36,232 nucleotides of DNA, taken from contig FR884118.1 of the NCBI GenBank assembly GCA_000435975.1, positions 1-36,232 of the forward strand, in the 5' to 3' direction. This document shows, in pieces, positions 8,360-15,996 of this stretch. The translations under genes were made by a program, and so were the position numbers. This stretch comes from Oscillibacter sp. CAG:241. GTDB taxonomy: Bacteria > Bacillota > Clostridia > Oscillospirales > Oscillospiraceae. A model generated the notes under the pieces. The model did no database searches. It saw only the letters and a list, made by a program, of their open reading frames with translations, and had not been told where the DNA came from. Every line of letters begins with the position of its first letter. Position 1 is the stretch's first letter.

Positions 8360-11300
8360 CTACCACAGAAGGGACTTTCCCTTATTGTGAAGATTCATCT
8401 TGTTAACATCACTGGTCGTCACTCTGCCGTCGCCGTTGATGTCTGCACAGGCGAGTTCATACCCAAGCAATATCTTTTTTCCCTTTGCGTGAAGGTTTGC
8501 TTTATTGATATCACCGATACTGATTCTGCCGTCGCCGTTGATATCGCCCATCAGATGTATCTTCGCATCCTGCGTCACCGCATCGCCGCTCACCGTCACG
8601 GTGTACTCCCGGGTGACATGATTCTTCTTCGACACCTGCATGGTATAGGTGCCGGGAGCAACCTCGGGAATGTCGTAGGTGGTGGTGTATTGTCCGGAGC
8701 TGTCTTTTGTTCCCCCCGGCACCGATACGGTGTACTTGGACTCTGCGCTGCCATCGGCAAACAGGGAAACGGTCACATCGCTGCCATCGCAGAAGCTCAC
8801 CACCTGACCGTGTACACCCGAAGCAACGGGAACGGAGTATCCTACGGTAAGAGTTGTTCTGTCCCCGTCCTGCGCGCTTATATACGCTTTTGCCCCGTTC
8901 ACATAAGCATCCAGCTCCTCGTCGTCAGCTATGTAATAGCCCTCTTCGCACTGTAAAATCACGTTTACGTGATATCTTCTGCCTGCGATAAAGGTCATAT
9001 CAGCCTGAATCCGCTCCCCCGTAGCGGAAGCATACCATGTATAGTTTACAACCGAAACGCCGCCCGGCAGTCCCGTAACCAGATTATTGTTATATATCGG
9101 TCTTTCGCCCGCCCACGGAAGTGGCACGCCCAAAGACAGATAGTCATAATGAATCACATCCGGTTCCGGTACCAAATCTATTACGTATGCCTGGGCGGAT
9201 GCATCATACGGCACTTCAAGATAATTTTCTGCAATGTTGAGATCACTGTACATCCGCAGCTTGACATTCGTGTTGAGATAATAGTGAAATGTGTAATCAT
9301 ACCGCCACGGACCGTTGTGGAATGTCATTCCTTGTTTGCCCGTGCCCACCAGCTTGATCCGATAGGTATAGTCGGGATCAATCACCTCATTGGGGCTGGT
9401 GCTGTAAACAACTCCGTTCTTGACTCGCTGGATCTCCTTAATCTCAAAATCAAAGTAACTGTCCTTCGGCCTGATGTTCACTCCATCCACCAAGCTTCCC
9501 GCCCGCAGTCCGGTAACGGTACCCCAGGCGTTTTGAATCAGCTCGGAGGGATGGGAGGCCAGGGACACCCCCAGGGACCTTTCATCACTGGCGACCGAAA
9601 CAGATATACTGTCGCATTCCCGGTTGAGGCCCCGGATCTTGACCTTCGGCGGGTTTTTCTTATCGAATTTATACCCCTCATAGCCGTCCTTGAGATACAC
9701 ACGGATGAAGCGATAATACTGATCCCCCAAGATCGCGGGAACACTGCCGTTTCCGGTCAGGTCCCAAATATCCTCATGTTCCCAGTAGCCCTGCCTGTCC
9801 TCGATGGTATAGGGGGCGCTCCCATCCACAGTGAAGGCACCGCTGGTGTAATCCCCCTGCACCAGAGGCTGGCTGATATCCAGATAGACGGTGTCGATAG
9901 CCTTCGTCCGATCCACCCACCGTGCCAGCTTTGCGCCCTTGTAGCCGGTCGTAACTTGCTTCTTTACGCCGTTGGTCTCCAGCATCAGGTCATACTGCAG
10001 CTCCATGGTGGTCAGTGTGTCCACATTGGATTCATTAATGTAGTAAGTCACCGAAAACGGCTCTTTACCTGATTCCGGAACATCGGGATAATGAACCATG
10101 CCATACCCCGTTTCGTCATCAACGAGCATCCGAATATACCCGGTGGAATATTCGTTGGAATAGCTGTAACCCAGCACACGCAGCATGGGAGAAATCGGAT
10201 ACATCACGAAACTCACCCGATGCTCCTGCTCTGCGGTGGTATCCACCTGGGGTGCGCTGAAGCCTCGCTCGCCGCAGGCCATGGGCTCGCCGTCCAGCAG
10301 AACCTCCTTCACGCCGTAGGCGTTGGAGATCACCTTGGCTATGCTGCCCTGCACGCCGAACGACGTACCCTGGAAAATCATGATCGGCCCGCCGTTTTCA
10401 ACCCACTGGCGCATATTGCCCCGCACATACCAGTTTCCGTCGTGCACATCGGTAAAGACTGCGCCGTTTTCACTGATAAGGTGCGGTATTAGATCATCCA
10501 TCATACTCAGTGCATCATCGAAAGTCGCGCCCGGAATATCGTTATAAAGTAACCGGTAATCCCAGTTTCTGTCATAAAAACTTTGCATCTTCCCGCTTAG
10601 CACCAGGCGGCACTGGTCCAGCTTATCGGTGGTGCGCATGAAATATGCATCGTTGATCTGCATGGTCAGATGGTCAAGATGGCTGGCATACACATCCCCA
10701 ACCAATACCTGGGCGATGGATTGCCGGAAAAAGCCGCCGTTTACCACCAGCTCATACTTTCCCCGGTTCTCCGGTGTGGGGGTGCTGTGCAGGACCACCC
10801 GGTCGAAGGTACCTCCGTTGATGGTGACGCTGCCGCCTGCTTCTCCCCGAATGGCTTGCAGCCGGCGGGAAAAATACCGCTCCTCCCTCTCGCCCCCGGG
10901 ACTGGTCACCTGCGTCAGCACCTCGCCGCCGTTAAAGATCGCCGTACCGGATACACCGATGGCGCACTTCTTGTACTGATTATCTTTAGAGGGGCACAGC
11001 ATCTTGACCGTACCGCTCTCCATAACCAGCGTACCTTTACTCACATTGATAAACTCATAGTAGAATTCCTGATTAAACTCGCCGATCAGGGCGCCGCCCC
11101 CCACGCTGTCGCGGATGGTCAGGCGGGCATCCTTATCACATATATTGATCAGATACCCCTGCGCAACCTCCGAATAGTATTTCGCATACGCATTGACGGT
11201 GTGTCCGTTCAGATCCAGCACCTTGTCCATGGCCATCGACATGAAGATGATGTTGTCCTGATGCAGACCGGTGTGTCCGTTCAGAGACTTTGTCTCGATG

Positions 11301-11479
11301 TCCTTAACCACCTTCACCACCGAGCAATTTGTCGTGTATTCCAGCGCTTTTTTTAGCTCCGCCCAGGTAGAAACCTCCACCGTGCCATCTGCTGCATCGG
11401 CCGTCACCGGGAAGAAGGGCACCGCTGATACGAGCATCATCACTGCCAGCAGAAGGCTAAGCCATTTCCTTTTTTTCAC
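8360..11479 (-). CDS. Large secreted beta-helix-like protein with C-terminal type I dockerin (dockerin-2)
   Basis: The start is GTG, with GAGGTG 7 nt upstream. The 1039-residue product has a Sec signal peptide (MKKRKWLSLLLAVMM to VTADAAD). Residues about 30-280 read like a right-handed beta-helix, with repeated short turns such as VLDLNGHTV, LTIRDSVGG, GTLVMESGTV and SVTINGGTF. A long beta-rich region that I do not recognise follows, then a transthyretin-like domain, then a dockerin over the last 63 residues with two loops, DINGDGRISIGDINKANLH and DINGDGRVTTSDVNKMNLH. It begins 31 nt after the atypical receiver gene, so the two are probably co-transcribed, and the cohesin gene follows. Beta-helices are often carbohydrate-active or adhesive, but no catalytic residues can be named here. 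Confidence 0.9.
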   Translation of the reverse strand: MKKRKWLSLLLAVMMLVSAVPFFPVTADAADGTVEVSTWAELKKALEYTTNCSVVKVVKDIETKSLNGHTGLHQDNIIFMSMAMDKVLDLNGHTVNAYAKYYSEVAQGYLINICDKDARLTIRDSVGGGALIGEFNQEFYYEFINVSKGTLVMESGTVKMLCPSKDNQYKKCAIGVSGTAIFNGGEVLTQVTSPGGEREERYFSRRLQAIRGEAGGSVTINGGTFDRVVLHSTPTPENRGKYELVVNGGFFRQSIAQVLVGDVYASHLDHLTMQINDAYFMRTTDKLDQCRLVLSGKMQSFYDRNWDYRLLYNDIPGATFDDALSMMDDLIPHLISENGAVFTDVHDGNWYVRGNMRQWVENGGPIMIFQGTSFGVQGSIAKVISNAYGVKEVLLDGEPMACGERGFSAPQVDTTAEQEHRVSFVMYPISPMLRVLGYSYSNEYSTGYIRMLVDDETGYGMVHYPDVPESGKEPFSVTYYINESNVDTLTTMELQYDLMLETNGVKKQVTTGYKGAKLARWVDRTKAIDTVYLDISQPLVQGDYTSGAFTVDGSAPYTIEDRQGYWEHEDIWDLTGNGSVPAILGDQYYRFIRVYLKDGYEGYKFDKKNPPKVKIRGLNRECDSISVSVASDERSLGVSLASHPSELIQNAWGTVTGLRAGSLVDGVNIRPKDSYFDFEIKEIQRVKNGVVYSTSPNEVIDPDYTYRIKLVGTGKQGMTFHNGPWRYDYTFHYYLNTNVKLRMYSDLNIAENYLEVPYDASAQAYVIDLVPEPDVIHYDYLSLGVPLPWAGERPIYNNNLVTGLPGGVSVVNYTWYASATGERIQADMTFIAGRRYHVNVILQCEEGYYIADDEELDAYVNGAKAYISAQDGDRTTLTVGYSVPVASGVHGQVVSFCDGSDVTVSLFADGSAESKYTVSVPGGTKDSSGQYTTTYDIPEVAPGTYTMQVSKKNHVTREYTVTVSGDAVTQDAKIHLMGDINGDGRISIGDINKANLHAKGKKILLGYELACADINGDGRVTTSDVNKMNLHNKGKSLLW

Positions 11480-11510
11480 TGTGCTTCACCTCACCTTTCT
11501 TGTGTCGTCC

Positions 11511-11894
11511 TTACATCGCGTAAATCTGATCCATCAGGTATTCAGCGGTCATCGACCCGTAGAAAAACTGGTCGATGATACCATTTTTCTTGGCCTCCCG
11601 GATGTCCTTTGCCGCCTGTTTTTCGGTGTTGGAATCCACGATGAGGGCAATTTTGCAATCCGGGCACACCGTCTTTGCCTCATCCCGCAGCTTCATCCTC
11701 TCGCAAAGCAGCCATGGAGTATAGGCGGTAACCTCCATTAAAAGGACAAACGGTTTGAACACCCGGCACAGTTCAATGGTATCTCGCGGGGACTCCGCAC
11801 GAACCACAGCAATGTCGTAATCCGAATTCTTGAAAGCAGTCGCTATGGAATCGGCAAACAGAAAATTCTGCATATCGACCACGATTTTCTTCAT
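11511..11894 (-). CDS. Stand-alone atypical receiver-domain protein (Glu at the phospho-acceptor site)
   Basis: The ATG has AAAGGAGG 9 nt upstream. The product has 127 residues and is only a CheY-like receiver fold with no output domain. Compared with the NarL regulator nearby, KPFVLLMEV aligns with PIDLILMDI, so the phospho-acceptor Asp is Glu54. The acidic pair is reduced to Asp7, and the conserved Thr and Lys positions are not preserved (LIVDSNT, DQFFYG). Such receivers usually do not accept phosphate; Glu can imitate the phosphorylated state. The gene has its own promoter and a palindrome upstream, and lies 31 nt before dockerin-2. It may act by protein-protein contact in the pathway, but that is inference. 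Confidence 0.8.
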   Translation of the reverse strand: MKKIVVDMQNFLFADSIATAFKNSDYDIAVVRAESPRDTIELCRVFKPFVLLMEVTAYTPWLLCERMKLRDEAKTVCPDCKIALIVDSNTEKQAAKDIREAKKNGIIDQFFYGSMTAEYLMDQIYAM

Positions 11895-11956
11895 CGAACC
11901 GTTCCTCCTTTTTCTGATACATACACCGGATCTGTTCCGTCTTACTTTATGGCTTT

Positions 11957-11985
11957 ATTGTAGCAAGGAACGCCGGCTCTGTCTG
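11957..11985 (-). promoter_or_regulatory. Promoter of the receiver/dockerin-2 operon
   Basis: On the minus strand CAGACA (-35, 11980-11985) and TACAAT (-10, 11957-11962) are separated by exactly 17 nt. They lie about 60 nt upstream of the receiver start codon. The -10 is strong and the -35 matches 4 of 6 consensus positions, which would suit an activated promoter. Confidence 0.55.
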
Positions 11986-12003
11986 TCCTCAAAAGTGAGG
12001 ACA
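11984..12003. promoter_or_regulatory. Palindromic operator candidate
   Basis: TGTCCTC and GAGGACA form a perfect 7-bp inverted repeat with a 6-bp spacer. It touches the outer edge of the -35 element, the usual place for an activator of the NarL/LuxR type. A gene for such a regulator lies just upstream at 12135-12791, so regulation by it is a natural hypothesis. The remaining sequence to 12052 shows no gene. Confidence 0.5.
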
Positions 12004-12052
12004 AACGCCCCTTTAATTGTAAACAAATTGTGAACGAGCGTCTGTTTTTCGC

Positions 12053-12088
12053 AAAAAAATACCCAGCTTTTTGAAAGCTGGGTATTTT
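12053..12088 (-). terminator. Terminator of the sensory operon
   Basis: AAATACCCAGCTTT and AAAGCTGGGTATTT form a perfect 14-bp stem with a 3-nt loop. On the minus strand it continues into a run of T residues. It lies about 47 nt after the response-regulator stop codon and separates that operon from the receiver/dockerin operon. Confidence 0.85.
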
Positions 12089-12134
12089 CGTGTCAAAAAT
12101 GGTTTTTCAGCACGACGCTTTATTCCATTTGCTC

Positions 12135-12791
12135 TTATCTGGTTTCTTCCTGCTCCTCGATCCAGCACCCGGGCACGACCATCCGTTTGCCCACAGCTGC
12201 GATCATCAGTCGATTGCGGTTTGTGTAGCCGGTTTTTTCCAGCATACGGTTAATATAGGTCCGCACCGAGGACTCGCCCACATTCAGCTTTACGGCGATC
12301 TCGGCATTTGTTTTTCCCTCACAGAGCAGGCGCAGAGTCTCTATCTCACGGTCAGACAGGTCGCAGGAGAGCGTGTTGCCGAGCCGGACACTGGGCACGC
12401 CGTCCGGCCAAAAGTGCTTTCCGGAAAGGGTTCCCTCGATCACACCCACAAGGTCGCCGGAGGGGGAGTCCTTATACCAGAAGCTGTCTGCCCCGATCCT
12501 TCTGGCCCGATCAAGAAACCGTCCCTCCAGCATAGAGGTCACCATAACGATTTTTATCTGCGGGTAGATCTTCTTGATGGATTCGGCTGCGGCCAGTCCG
12601 TCCGAGTCGCTTTCGGTGCATATGTCCATGAGAATCAGATCGATGGGCCCCTCATCGCAGCGCTGAAGCGCCGCGTCGGCCCGGAACAGCGTACCCGCCA
12701 CCTGGCAGTCCGTGCATTTTTCCACGCAGGCGCACAGATAGGTTCTCGCCAGCGCCTGATCCTCCACGATCAGTATTTTTCTCATAGTCAC
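12135..12791 (-). CDS. NarL/LuxR-family response regulator
   Basis: The product has 218 residues. Residues about 4-125 are a receiver with the acidic pair Glu10-Asp11, phospho-acceptor Asp56 in ILMDI, Thr85 and Lys107, so it looks competent. Residues about 143-205 are a LuxR-type helix-turn-helix (LSDREIETLRLLCEGKTNAE, then GESSVRTYINRMLEKTGYTN). The GTG start overlaps the kinase stop as GTGA and has GGGGGTG 8 nt upstream. An ATG two codons later is the alternative. The cognate kinase is almost certainly the overlapping upstream gene. Likely targets are nearby promoters, including the one with the palindrome at 11984-12003, but that is not shown. Confidence 0.92.
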   Translation of the reverse strand: MTMRKILIVEDQALARTYLCACVEKCTDCQVAGTLFRADAALQRCDEGPIDLILMDICTESDSDGLAAAESIKKIYPQIKIVMVTSMLEGRFLDRARRIGADSFWYKDSPSGDLVGVIEGTLSGKHFWPDGVPSVRLGNTLSCDLSDREIETLRLLCEGKTNAEIAVKLNVGESSVRTYINRMLEKTGYTNRNRLMIAAVGKRMVVPGCWIEEQEETR

Positions 12792-13756
12792 AGGTTATTC
12801 ACCCCCGAATTCCCGGATTTTGGTATCTCGATTGCCAGAGAAAACCTCGGCAGGCTCTGCACCGTCATCTTACCGCCCGAATTTTCGATCCGGTGGCGCA
12901 GGTTGGTAAGTCCGCCGCCCTCGGTGATCTCCTTTTCCGGCGGCTTGCCGTTATTGCGTATCACCACCGTATAGCTGTCCTGGTTTTCCCAAATATTTGC
13001 GGAAATCTCCGTGGCCTTGGCATACTGAATGGCGTTGTTCAGGCAAACCTGCATGGCCGTGTACAGCAGCTCCGCCTCACCGTCCGTGGGCTCCTGACCT
13101 CTTATCCGCACGGTCACGCCGCTGGCCTTGGCGCTGTCCAGCAGTCTTTTTCTGGCCGGCAGGCAGATTGTATCCCGGAAGGCAATGACCTTCTCCCATT
13201 CATGGCATACAACGCCCGGATCCATACCGTCAAATTCCCCTGTTATGTACTGCTTCGTCAGTGTAATGCAGGCGGCAAGGCCGTCGTGCATGGCGGATTT
13301 CGCGTCCAGCAGCTCCTTCTCCCGGGCCAGAGCCCCGGCATTATTGGAAAGCTGCTTCAGCTTTTCCGTGTCCTCCTGCAGCTTCTTGCTGTCCGCAGTA
13401 AGCTGTACCAAGGCGCGCTGCAGGTCGGTAACATCGGCGGCGGTAAGCTGTATATACCTCGTCCCGTACCGGTCGGTGACCTCCGTTTTTTCAAACCTCC
13501 ACACGGTTTTGTCCGGAAACCGATAGGTGTTGTCTATATCCGGGATCCGCACAATGCCCCCTCCCGGGGCAGACAGCGCCTCCTGGACCTCGCCCAGATA
13601 CTGCATATCGCTGTCAAGCAGGAATCGGCTCAGCTGATACATCTGCCGGTTGCACAGGACGATGCTGCCCGTCCGGTCAAAAAAACACACGCCTGTGGGA
13701 AGCCGGTCAAAGCTTTCCTTGATGGCATTAAAGCCCAGGTGTCTTATTCTAAGCAC
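12788..13756 (-). CDS. Soluble PAS-domain sensor histidine kinase
   Basis: The start is GTG with AGGAGG 8 nt upstream. The product has 322 residues and no membrane segment. Residues about 12-112 read as a PAS domain (ESFDRLPTGVCFFDRTGSIV). A coiled-coil stretch (about 115-150) leads into the phospho-acceptor box KSAMHDGLAACI with His157. A HATPase region follows with N-box NNAIQYAKAT and G-box GGGLTNLRHRI. This is the kinase type that pairs with NarL regulators. It overlaps the preceding 7TM gene by 13 nt and the regulator by 4 nt, so all three are translationally coupled. With no membrane domain of its own, it may receive its signal from the 7TM partner or sense a cytoplasmic ligand. Confidence 0.9.
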   Translation of the reverse strand: MLRIRHLGFNAIKESFDRLPTGVCFFDRTGSIVLCNRQMYQLSRFLLDSDMQYLGEVQEALSAPGGGIVRIPDIDNTYRFPDKTVWRFEKTEVTDRYGTRYIQLTAADVTDLQRALVQLTADSKKLQEDTEKLKQLSNNAGALAREKELLDAKSAMHDGLAACITLTKQYITGEFDGMDPGVVCHEWEKVIAFRDTICLPARKRLLDSAKASGVTVRIRGQEPTDGEAELLYTAMQVCLNNAIQYAKATEISANIWENQDSYTVVIRNNGKPPEKEITEGGGLTNLRHRIENSGGKMTVQSLPRFSLAIEIPKSGNSGVNNL

Positions 13757-15408
13757 CGCTCCCGCCTCCTATCCTTGTGCGCACAAGCCACAAGCCGTCC
13801 TCCTGCTGAACCGTCACATCCCGAGAAGCCAACCTCCTGCTGAACCGTCACATCCGGAGAAGCCAAAAAGGACAGCTCGGCAGCACACTCCACCGACAGA
13901 TTCATCTCACCGTCGGACACGGAAATAAACAGGGAATACAGCCCGCCCATCGCCGCTTCCGTCACGACCTTCAAAAGGTCAAGCAGCCGCGCCACCTCTG
14001 TCGCGCGCATAGGCCCGGTCGTGTGGTAGACCACGCTGCATTCCGTGCCGCAAACGTTTATCACCCGCACCGCCTCGTCTATGGTCAGCCGAAGCTCCTG
14101 CTGCGGCAGAAGCTCATATTCCTGGCTGAGAAAGTACAGGTTGGCGCTGCGCTTAATGTAAGTGCCCAGCAGCAGGATCCTTTTCAGTGCGCTTTGTATT
14201 TCCTCGGGTGCGGCCCCCTGGCATTGCCGCAGCAGCTGCCCGACTCTGGTGATCTGATTTCCGTACCTTGCCTCCATCTCGTCGTAAATACGGTTTTTTT
14301 CCGTCAGCTCAAGCAGCTTTTTCTGTATGATATAGGCCTCCCGCAATTTCTCTTTGTTGCTGTTGATTTTGGTCTTGTTTTCGCTCAGTCTTGCGCGCAG
14401 CTCCGTCAGCGGCCGCACATTATCCTGCCATATGGCATAGCCGCCGCTGATGGGCGCCGATGAGATGCGTATTCCGTTGGGCCGGATGAGCGGAACGCCC
14501 TCCCTCGGGCAAACCATATCCTCCCCTGCGGCCCGGGAACGGAGAACGATGCTCCCGCTGCGATCCGCAATGCACGCCGCCAGCGTTGTCGCCTCGAACA
14601 GCTCCACATAGCCCGTATTGGACGGTATCATCCGGCAGCGTATACAGCTTTCATAAATCGCCGCATATAAAAGGCAAAATGTCACATTCATATCCCCGAG
14701 CCACCGGCGTATGGCCGGCAGGCCGGACAGATACAAAAGCCCATACAAAACCGTTATGCAGGCTATCACAAACGGCCTGATCCTTTTTTTGCTGCCGCTG
14801 GGGACGCGGCTTTTCTTCAAAAGGAGGGCAAGGGAAAAAGTCATGCACGCAACCATCCAGCCCATGCTGCAGAAGTAAAAAATGCCGTGGGAATAGCCGT
14901 AATTGTCCGGCACACCCGGCACACCGCTGTTGAATGCAAACACCTGCTGGTGCAGATCGTTGGTGATCACCAGCAAAAACAGTATGCCCGGCACGGCGAC
15001 CAGAAAGCCGGCCCTTTCGGTCAGACGGTATTCCTCCGACTTCCCCAGCGTCAGCGCAATATACACTCCCAGCAGCGGTATAAACAGCATAGGCAAATAA
15101 TAGAGATACCAAATGTACCGCGCCACTGTCAGGTCGGTGACAAACTCATATTTCAGCGTGCGCAAAATAAGCCACACCAGCATCAGTGCCGCGGTCAGGC
15201 GCAGGCAGTGCAGTGCCTGCTTCTGTATAATGCGCCGGTCAATGGAATAGCCCCACAGGGAAAACAGCAGCAAATACAGCGCCGCGCGGATATAGTTCAT
15301 CCAAACGCCGCCGATGTCGAGCATGGCCAGTATCCGGCAGGAATAGGCCGCCGCAATGATTGTAAAAACCAGGATCATGGGGATCAGCTGTTTCGTATTC
15401 CGTTTCAT
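13744..15408 (-). CDS. 7TM membrane sensor with degenerate histidine-kinase region
   Basis: The ATG of MKRNTKQLIP is preferred because it directly precedes the first membrane helix; a TTG 23 codons upstream is possible. The ribosome site is weak. The 554-residue product has about seven hydrophobic helices in residues 1-240, like the 7TM N-terminal domains of clostridial sensor kinases. A PAS-like and coiled-coil stretch follows. Near residue 376, RIYDEMEARYGNQ stands where related kinases have a box of the form LHDRLG, so the phospho-acceptor His is replaced. The ATPase region also lacks a recognisable N-box (VVTEAAMGG). It is therefore probably a pseudokinase that passes a signal to the soluble kinase. 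A 34-bp tandem duplication shifts the reading frame over the last 30 or so codons. The degeneracy is read by eye. Confidence 0.8.
   Translation of the reverse strand: MKRNTKQLIPMILVFTIIAAAYSCRILAMLDIGGVWMNYIRAALYLLLFSLWGYSIDRRIIQKQALHCLRLTAALMLVWLILRTLKYEFVTDLTVARYIWYLYYLPMLFIPLLGVYIALTLGKSEEYRLTERAGFLVAVPGILFLLVITNDLHQQVFAFNSGVPGVPDNYGYSHGIFYFCSMGWMVACMTFSLALLLKKSRVPSGSKKRIRPFVIACITVLYGLLYLSGLPAIRRWLGDMNVTFCLLYAAIYESCIRCRMIPSNTGYVELFEATTLAACIADRSGSIVLRSRAAGEDMVCPREGVPLIRPNGIRISSAPISGGYAIWQDNVRPLTELRARLSENKTKINSNKEKLREAYIIQKKLLELTEKNRIYDEMEARYGNQITRVGQLLRQCQGAAPEEIQSALKRILLLGTYIKRSANLYFLSQEYELLPQQELRLTIDEAVRVINVCGTECSVVYHTTGPMRATEVARLLDLLKVVTEAAMGGLYSLFISVSDGEMNLSVECAAELSFLASPDVTVQQEVGFSGCDGSAGGRLVACAHKDRRRERCLE
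13799..13866. repeat. 34-bp tandem duplication causing a frameshift
   Basis: Two adjacent 34-bp copies (13799-13832 and 13833-13866) begin CCTCCTGCTGAACCGTCACA and differ at a single base. As 34 is not a multiple of three, the second copy read by the ribosome is in a new frame, giving an end of ...VTVQQEVGFSGCDGSAGG. With one copy removed, the frame would end ...VTVQQEDGLWLVRTRIGGGS with a stop at 13749-13751, a more natural kinase C-terminus. Confidence 0.9.
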
Positions 15409-15549
15409 AGGGGAAATTTCTCGCTTTCTCCTGCAATCAAGGAATATTTCTTGGCAATTGTATTTGTTTCCCGGCAAGATGATTCCGAATGTGCATTTAC
15501 CGACAGGATTTACTCCGAAAATAGGAACAGTCGGTCTTGTCTATCTTAG

Positions 15550-15555
15550 ATTATA
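15550..15555 (-). promoter_or_regulatory. -10 element candidate for the sensory operon
   Basis: A consensus TATAAT reads on the minus strand about 140 nt upstream of the 7TM start codon. No good -35 lies at 16-18 nt; a TTGCGT is 20 nt away. Activation or another sigma factor is possible. The stretch 15409-15746 otherwise holds no gene that I can support. Confidence 0.35.
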
Positions 15556-15702
15556 CTATCATTTCTCTTGCAAAAACGCAACGCTATATAAAGCGATGGA
15601 TTTCAATTTTTGCTTTTTTGTCGCTTTCCGATAAATTGCAAAAGCAGCTTCCAGGTTTCCAATAGTCTCGCATGGTTGAATTCCGGAAAAGAAGTGCCAT
15701 CC

Positions 15703-15718
15703 TGAACTGCACCCCACT
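15703..15718. mobile_element. Possible remnant of an IS3-type element end
   Basis: TGAACTGCACCCCACT resembles the TG(T/A)ACTGCACCCC start that I associate with terminal repeats of some IS3/IS150-group elements in clostridia. No transposase and no matching second end is visible, so this is at most a scar and may be chance. Confidence 0.2.
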
Positions 15719-15746
15719 TCAGCATCAGCGCCTCCTTCCTTGGAAC

Positions 15747-15786
15747 AAAAAAAAGACCGATGGGCAGCTTATACCCCATCGGTCTT
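15747..15786 (-). terminator. Strong terminator of the small RNA
   Basis: AAGACCGATGGG and CCCATCGGTCTT form a perfect 12-bp stem around a 10-nt loop. On the minus strand it is followed by a run of T residues of at least eight. This is a textbook intrinsic terminator. Confidence 0.9.
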
Positions 15787-15990
15787 AGTGCGGCAGTCGC
15801 CAGGCGGCGATTAAATTGAATATGACTCCTTTCTGCCTGCGTCCGCTGTTAACTGCCGAAAAACTCCGGATCCGAGAGTTCGCAGCATTTTTGTCCGTCA
15901 CATCTGCGCAGAATGTGGTCCTGTTTTCGTGGTCAATGAAAAGTTGGACAAGCACCGGAAACCCGCTTGAAATCAAGCTTTTCCCGTGTT
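15747..15990 (-). ncRNA. Candidate structured non-coding RNA, about 245 nt
   Basis: A well-formed promoter (15997-16025) and a strong terminator (15747-15786) bound a region with no usable start codon in its open frames. The transcript would contain several stable hairpins. One near the 5' end pairs GCTTG with CAAGC (15953-15988), with GGGAAA/TTTCC and CAC/GTG extending it. Another is CACATTCTGC with GCAGATGTG. A third encloses ACTC, CGG, CCG and GAGT. I looked for signatures of 6S RNA, SRP RNA, RNase P, tmRNA, T-box and common riboswitches and found none. It may be a family I cannot name from sequence alone, or a regulatory leader that ends before any gene. Confidence 0.6.
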
Positions 15991-15996
15991 GTCCCA

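Noticed and set aside
2764..11479. A true cellulosome cluster
   Set aside because: Only one cohesin is present and no glycoside hydrolase, CBM or multi-cohesin scaffoldin is visible, so the term would claim too much.
15747..15990. Identification of the RNA as 6S RNA
   Set aside because: The 5' and 3' ends do not pair into the long closing stem with a central bubble expected of 6S RNA; the 5' end folds locally and the 3' end is a terminator.
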